64,000 nucleotides of DNA. It comes from Oscillospiraceae bacterium. Its GTDB lineage: Bacteria; Bacillota; Clostridia; Oscillospirales; Oscillospiraceae. Below the pieces are notes generated by a model. It did no database searches. It saw nothing but the letters and a program-made list of their open reading frames with translations, and was not told the DNA's origin. The stretch lies in the NCBI GenBank assembly GCA_020025305.1, contig JAHHSG010000002.1:124001-188000 (forward strand), read 5' to 3'. Positions 60,464-64,000 of the stretch are shown here, piece by piece. Every line of letters begins with the position of its first letter. Within the stretch, counting starts at the first letter, position 1. Made by a program: the position numbers and the translations under genes.

Positions 60464-61810
60464 ATGGATGAACTGCTGCTGCGGCAAATGCCCCATTCAC
60501 CTCAGGCGGAGCAGGCAGTGCTGGGCTCCATGCTCATTGATTCCAACTGCGTCAAGGACGTGATGGATCAGCTGCAGCCCGAAGATTTCTACCTGCGGCA
60601 AAATCGGGAGATCTTTGAGACGATCTACTCGATGTTCATCTACTCTAAGCCCATTGATGGTCTGACTGTGGCCGGAGAGATGGAGAAAAACGGGCTTTAT
60701 AATGAGAATACCCGCTCCTATCTCGTTCAGATCATGGAGCTGACCCCCACCACGGCCAACGTGATGGAATATGTAAAAATGGTGCAGGAGAAGGCACTGA
60801 TGCGGTCTGTGGCCACGGCGGCTGCTGACATTACGGCCTTGGTACAGGAGGGAACCGGCACGGCGGCGGAGCTGCTGGAGACGGCGGAGCAAAAAATCTA
60901 CGCCGTGCGCCGTGGGCGCAGTTCCCAGAACATGGTGTCCATCAGCTTGGTTTTGCAGGAGGTGGTAGATCGTCTTGCGGAGCTGAGTGCTTCCGGCGGC
61001 AATACGCTGCCCGGCCTTTCCACCGGCCTGAGCGCTATCGATGGGAAGATCAACGGTCTTAATAAGTCGGACCTGCTGCTGCTGGCCGCCCGTCCCGGTA
61101 TGGGTAAAACCAGCCTTGCCCTGAACATTGCCCTCAATGCGGCCAAGGAGTCCAACAAGACGGTGGCTATCTTCTCTTTGGAAATGTCACGGGAGCAGCT
61201 GGTCACCCGTATTCTTTCCAGTGAGGGGCTCATCGAAAATACCCGGATGGTGACGGGCAATCTGCGGGAGAGCGACTGGGTGAAGATTGCCGAGGCGGCC
61301 TCCACGCTGAGCCGTGTGGATATCCGCATTGACGATAATCCGCTTTTGTCGGTGGCAGACATGAACGCCAAATGCCGCCGCCTGGATAATCTGGGCCTGG
61401 TGGTGATCGACTATCTGCAGTTGATGACTTCTGCAGGGGGCAAGGGCTACAGCGGTGAAAACCGGCAGCAGGCAGTGTCGGATATTTCCCGTATGCTGAA
61501 AATTATGGCAAAAGAATTGCAGGTGCCGGTGCTGTGTCTGAGCCAGCTGTCCCGTGCCAACGAAAAGCGTGAAGATAAGCGCCCCATGCTTTCGGACCTG
61601 CGTGAGTCCGGCTCTATTGAGCAGGATGCCGATATCGTCATGTTTATCTATCGTGATGATTATTATAATGAGGACTCGGAAAAGCGGAATATTGCTGAGT
61701 GCATTGTGGCGAAGAATCGTCACGGAGAAACGGGGAAGGTAGAGTTGCGGTGGATGCCGGACTATACGACCTTTGGAACGTTGGAAACCCGCTATGACGA
61801 GGACGAGTAA
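60464..61810 (+). CDS. dnaB: Replicative DNA helicase DnaB
   Basis: 448 residues. The N-terminal DnaB domain starts MPHSPQAEQAVLGSML. The RecA-like helicase domain has Walker A AARPGMGKTSLALN near 205-218, Walker B LVVIDYLQLM and the SQLSRANEKREDKRP segment with the arginine finger. No intein is present. It unwinds DNA ahead of the replication fork as a hexamer. TTAGGAGGG precedes the ATG. It lies 62 bases after rplI. Confidence 0.97.
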   Translation: MDELLLRQMPHSPQAEQAVLGSMLIDSNCVKDVMDQLQPEDFYLRQNREIFETIYSMFIYSKPIDGLTVAGEMEKNGLYNENTRSYLVQIMELTPTTANVMEYVKMVQEKALMRSVATAAADITALVQEGTGTAAELLETAEQKIYAVRRGRSSQNMVSISLVLQEVVDRLAELSASGGNTLPGLSTGLSAIDGKINGLNKSDLLLLAARPGMGKTSLALNIALNAAKESNKTVAIFSLEMSREQLVTRILSSEGLIENTRMVTGNLRESDWVKIAEAASTLSRVDIRIDDNPLLSVADMNAKCRRLDNLGLVVIDYLQLMTSAGGKGYSGENRQQAVSDISRMLKIMAKELQVPVLCLSQLSRANEKREDKRPMLSDLRESGSIEQDADIVMFIYRDDYYNEDSEKRNIAECIVAKNRHGETGKVELRWMPDYTTFGTLETRYDEDE

Positions 61811-61836
61811 GTCCTCGGAGATAGAAGGAATCGTTG

Positions 61837-63165
61837 ATGGATTTATTACCATGGATGAAACAATGGAATATGCTGCCCCGGCGCGGCGGTACCATTTTAT
61901 GTGCCGTCTCCGGCGGGCGGGACTCGGTGTGCCTGCTGCACTATCTCTGCTCTCTACAGGAGGCGTGGGGTTTTACCGTGGCGGCGGCTCACTATAACCA
62001 TCGCATGCGCCCCACCGCCCAGCGGGATCAGGATTTCGTGACAGAGCTGTGCCGTTCACTGGCGGTCCCTCTCTATGTGGGGGCCGGGGATGTGTACAGT
62101 ATAGCCCAGGAGCGCGGCTTGGGCGTGGAGGAGACGGGCCGAATGCTGCGCTATGCCTATTTAAATGAAGTGGCCGATACCATCGGGGCCGAGCGTATTG
62201 CTACGGCCCATCACCGGGACGATCAGGCGGAGACGGTGCTTTTGAATCTCCTGCGCGGCACGGGACCGGAGGGGCTGCGGGGGATTCCTGCGGTGCGGGG
62301 ACGGCTGATCCGACCGTTGTTGAACACTGGCCGTGAGGAGATTGAGGCATATCTTGCCCGGCATGGACTGAACCATGTGGAGGATGAAACCAACGAGTCC
62401 GTGGCCTTTGCCCGCAATCGGCTTCGGAAAAACGTGATGCCGGAGCTGGAGAAAATTCATCCTGCCGCACGGCGAAATATTGCCCGCGCTGCCGCTATTG
62501 TAGGGCGGGAGGATCGATTTCTCAATGAGCTTGCATCGGAGTATCTGCCCCCGGAGGGAACGGAAGTGGACTGCGCCGCACTGCACCGCGCACCGGAGGT
62601 GCTGCGGCCTCGGATGGTGCGGCTGCTGCTGGATCGGCTGGCAGTGGGCAAAAAGGACATGACGGCCGGTCATGTGGAGGCGGTGCTGGCACTGGCGATG
62701 GCGGGGCACGGCGGTATGGTAAGCTTGCCCGGCGGTGCATCTGCGGTTTGTCGGAAGGGACGGCTGCGGTTTACCCTTCTGGAGCCGGATCTGCCCGCAT
62801 GTATGCCCTTGTCCCCGGGAGAAAACCGCTGGGGACCGTGGGGGATCCATGTGGAAATCAAAAACGGCGGGGAAATCCTACAAAAAAGGGATGCAATTTC
62901 ACTCAAATGTGATATGATAAACCAGTCTTTGGAGGTGCTTCCTTGTCCGGATCGGCAACGCTTGACGCTGCCGGGCAGCCGTGGCAGCCGCAGTGTGAAG
63001 CGGCTTTTAAGTGAGCGGGGTGTGGCGCCGGAGGTGCGGATGCAGACACCGGCTTTCCAAGTGGATGGCTGCCTTGCCGCTGTGTGGGGGCTGGGTACAG
63101 ACAGAGAATTTATGCCCGGAGGAACCGACAGCTGGGTAGAAATCACCTTATATAGAAACAAATGA
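61837..63165 (+). CDS. tilS: tRNA(Ile)-lysidine synthetase TilS
   Basis: 442 residues. PP-loop SGGRDS lies at 25-30, followed by AHHRDDQAETVLLNLLRG near 127-144. The TilS substrate-binding and C-terminal domains follow, with RVAPEVR-like sequence near the end. TilS attaches lysine to C34 of the CAU-anticodon tRNA so that it reads AUA as isoleucine. AAGGAA lies seven bases before ATG 61837. It sits between dnaB and hpt; tilS-hpt is a conserved pair. Confidence 0.95.
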   Translation: MDLLPWMKQWNMLPRRGGTILCAVSGGRDSVCLLHYLCSLQEAWGFTVAAAHYNHRMRPTAQRDQDFVTELCRSLAVPLYVGAGDVYSIAQERGLGVEETGRMLRYAYLNEVADTIGAERIATAHHRDDQAETVLLNLLRGTGPEGLRGIPAVRGRLIRPLLNTGREEIEAYLARHGLNHVEDETNESVAFARNRLRKNVMPELEKIHPAARRNIARAAAIVGREDRFLNELASEYLPPEGTEVDCAALHRAPEVLRPRMVRLLLDRLAVGKKDMTAGHVEAVLALAMAGHGGMVSLPGGASAVCRKGRLRFTLLEPDLPACMPLSPGENRWGPWGIHVEIKNGGEILQKRDAISLKCDMINQSLEVLPCPDRQRLTLPGSRGSRSVKRLLSERGVAPEVRMQTPAFQVDGCLAAVWGLGTDREFMPGGTDSWVEITLYRNK

Positions 63166-63186
63166 AAAAGATGGAGGATACGGACA

Positions 63187-63741
63187 ATGGCAAAGAGCAA
63201 TATGGATCAGGATATCCTAAAGGTACTCTATACAGAGGAGGAGATTAAGGCCCGCGTACAGACGATGGGGGATGAGTTGTATGACAAGTTTGCTGACAAG
63301 AACCCGCTCTTTGTGGGTGTTTTGAATGGCTGCTTCATTTTTATGGCAGATCTGGTGCGGGCAACCCAGCTGAAAAGTGAACTGGAATTCATCGGACTGT
63401 CCTCTTATAATAATGGCGTGAAGAGCTCGGGCGTGGTGCAGATCACGCGGGATCTGCAGCGGGACATTACCAACCGTCATATCATTGTAGTGGAAGATAT
63501 TCTGGACTCCGGCAATACGCTGGCCTTCTTGAAGAACTATCTTTTGAGCAAGGGCGCTGCCTCTATCACCATTGTCACCCTGCTGGATAAGCCCTCTCGC
63601 CGCGAGAAGGCTATCACTGCGGATTTGGCCGGCTTTGTGGTGCCTGATGAGTTTGTGGTGGGCTATGGACTGGACTATGCCCAGCAGTATCGCAATGTGC
63701 CCTATATCGGCGTATTAAAGCCGGAGGTTTACAGCAAATAA
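63187..63741 (+). CDS. hpt: Hypoxanthine phosphoribosyltransferase
   Basis: 184 residues, usual length. The PRPP-binding motif VVEDILDSGNTL lies near 99-110, with LFVGVLNGCFIFMADL near 42-57 and the C-terminal VVGYGLDYAQQYRNVPYIG. It makes IMP (and usually GMP) from free purines and PRPP. GGAGG precedes the start, 21 bases after tilS. In many Firmicutes ftsH follows; here a signal peptidase gene does. Confidence 0.96.
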   Translation: MAKSNMDQDILKVLYTEEEIKARVQTMGDELYDKFADKNPLFVGVLNGCFIFMADLVRATQLKSELEFIGLSSYNNGVKSSGVVQITRDLQRDITNRHIIVVEDILDSGNTLAFLKNYLLSKGAASITIVTLLDKPSRREKAITADLAGFVVPDEFVVGYGLDYAQQYRNVPYIGVLKPEVYSK

Positions 63742-63751
63742 GAGAAAAGCA

Positions 63752-63792
63752 GGGATAAGGGGCGGTCTGTGTGCCCTTTATCCCCCTTTTCA
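63752..63792 (+). terminator. Possible terminator after hpt
   Basis: GGGATAAGGG can pair with CCCTTTATCCC (one bulge) across a 12-base loop, followed by CCTTTT. The tail is short, so some read-through into the next gene is likely. Confidence 0.55.
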
Positions 63793-63815
63793 AAGACGAG
63801 GAAGGACGGTAAGAA

Positions 63816-64000
63816 ATGCGACACAATGGTGGACGCTATTTGGGAAAGCGGTTGGCGCCTAAGGAGAAAAAGCGAAGCTTCTGGCGTGATTGGGGCTATC
63901 TTCTGGTGACGGCGCTGGTGGTGGTCGTTCTCTTTCGCGGTATTTTGCAGCTGGCCTGGGTGCCCAGTGGCTCCATGAAAGCAACTATCCCGGAACGATC
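63816..64000 (+). CDS. lepB: Signal peptidase I, N-terminal fragment cut by window edge
   Basis: The first 61 codons are inside the window. A basic N-terminus (MRHNGGRYLGKRLAPKEKKR) is followed by a membrane segment near 29-45. Then comes VPSGSMKATIPER, the signal peptidase I box with the catalytic serine in SGSM. The enzyme cleaves signal peptides on the outer face of the membrane. GAGGAAGG lies about 12 bases before the ATG. The catalytic lysine lies beyond the right edge. Confidence 0.88.
   Translation, partial: MRHNGGRYLGKRLAPKEKKRSFWRDWGYLLVTALVVVVLFRGILQLAWVPSGSMKATIPER

Overview
The window looks like a chromosome segment from an anaerobic Clostridia bacterium. Codon choice and gene order resemble gut Oscillospirales, but that placement is inference. 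The support is a single-polypeptide pyruvate:ferredoxin oxidoreductase, T-box leaders, a CIRCE-controlled groESL, GdpP, RNase J, ThiI without a rhodanese domain, GlpP antitermination, clustered tRNAs with encoded CCA, and gram-positive gene order (gdpP-rplI-dnaB-tilS-hpt-signal peptidase). I see no insertion sequence, prophage, CRISPR array or rRNA. The DNA is moderately GC-rich, with a few AT-rich intergenic stretches.

Layout. 1-5 kb (minus strand): the 5' end of ileS behind an isoleucine T-box, a small membrane protein, cinA, thiI and comM. 5.3-10.8 kb (plus): pyruvate:ferredoxin oxidoreductase and a first NhaC antiporter. 10.8-17.1 kb (minus): mnmG, murT, a gatD homologue lacking its catalytic residues, alr and an ATP-grasp protein. 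At 17.3 kb a 26-codon peptide gene has its own promoter and terminator. 17.5-22 kb (minus): a TIGR01906-type membrane protein, then a glycerol-3-phosphate operon (two flavoproteins, a CxxC protein and glpP) behind a leader terminator. 22.2-26 kb (plus): a short KdpDE-like two-component pair and a second NhaC antiporter. 26.5-32 kb (minus): a membrane protein, an ornithine/alanine-racemase-like protein, PAP2 phosphatase, DegV, a two-component system and RidA. 32.3 kb (plus): a cysteine desulfidase family protein. 33.7-36.2 kb (minus): an unknown membrane protein and CstA. 36.9-40.6 kb: an RsmH paralogue, a PAP2 phosphatase, and brnQ behind a second isoleucine T-box.

40.7-47.6 kb: a LysR regulator, a 52-codon microprotein gene, then a TetR gene divergent from a four-gene cluster: membrane protein, CrtI/phytoene-desaturase-like flavoprotein, flavin/2Fe-2S reductase, membrane protein. 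This cluster is the best candidate for an undescribed system: a reductase able to pass electrons to a lipid- or isoprenoid-type flavoenzyme, flanked by two integral membrane proteins. 47.8-53.4 kb (minus): a TIM-barrel protein, three tRNAs (Met, Glu, Val), groEL/groES, a lipid kinase and an rRNA methyltransferase. 53.7-55.4 kb (plus): an unusual HTH-NfeD fusion and a stomatin-like protein. 55.5-57.5 kb (minus): a small membrane protein and RNase J. 57.9-64 kb (plus): gdpP, rplI, dnaB, tilS, hpt and the start of signal peptidase I.

Several parts connect functionally. Both T-boxes read isoleucine and would couple IleRS synthesis and branched-chain uptake to the same uncharged tRNA, while TilS modifies a tRNA-Ile. 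RidA could remove the 2-aminoacrylate formed by the divergent desulfidase. GlpP probably controls its own operon through the leader terminator. The KdpDE-like pair sits before an antiporter promoter preceded by a 13-bp direct repeat.
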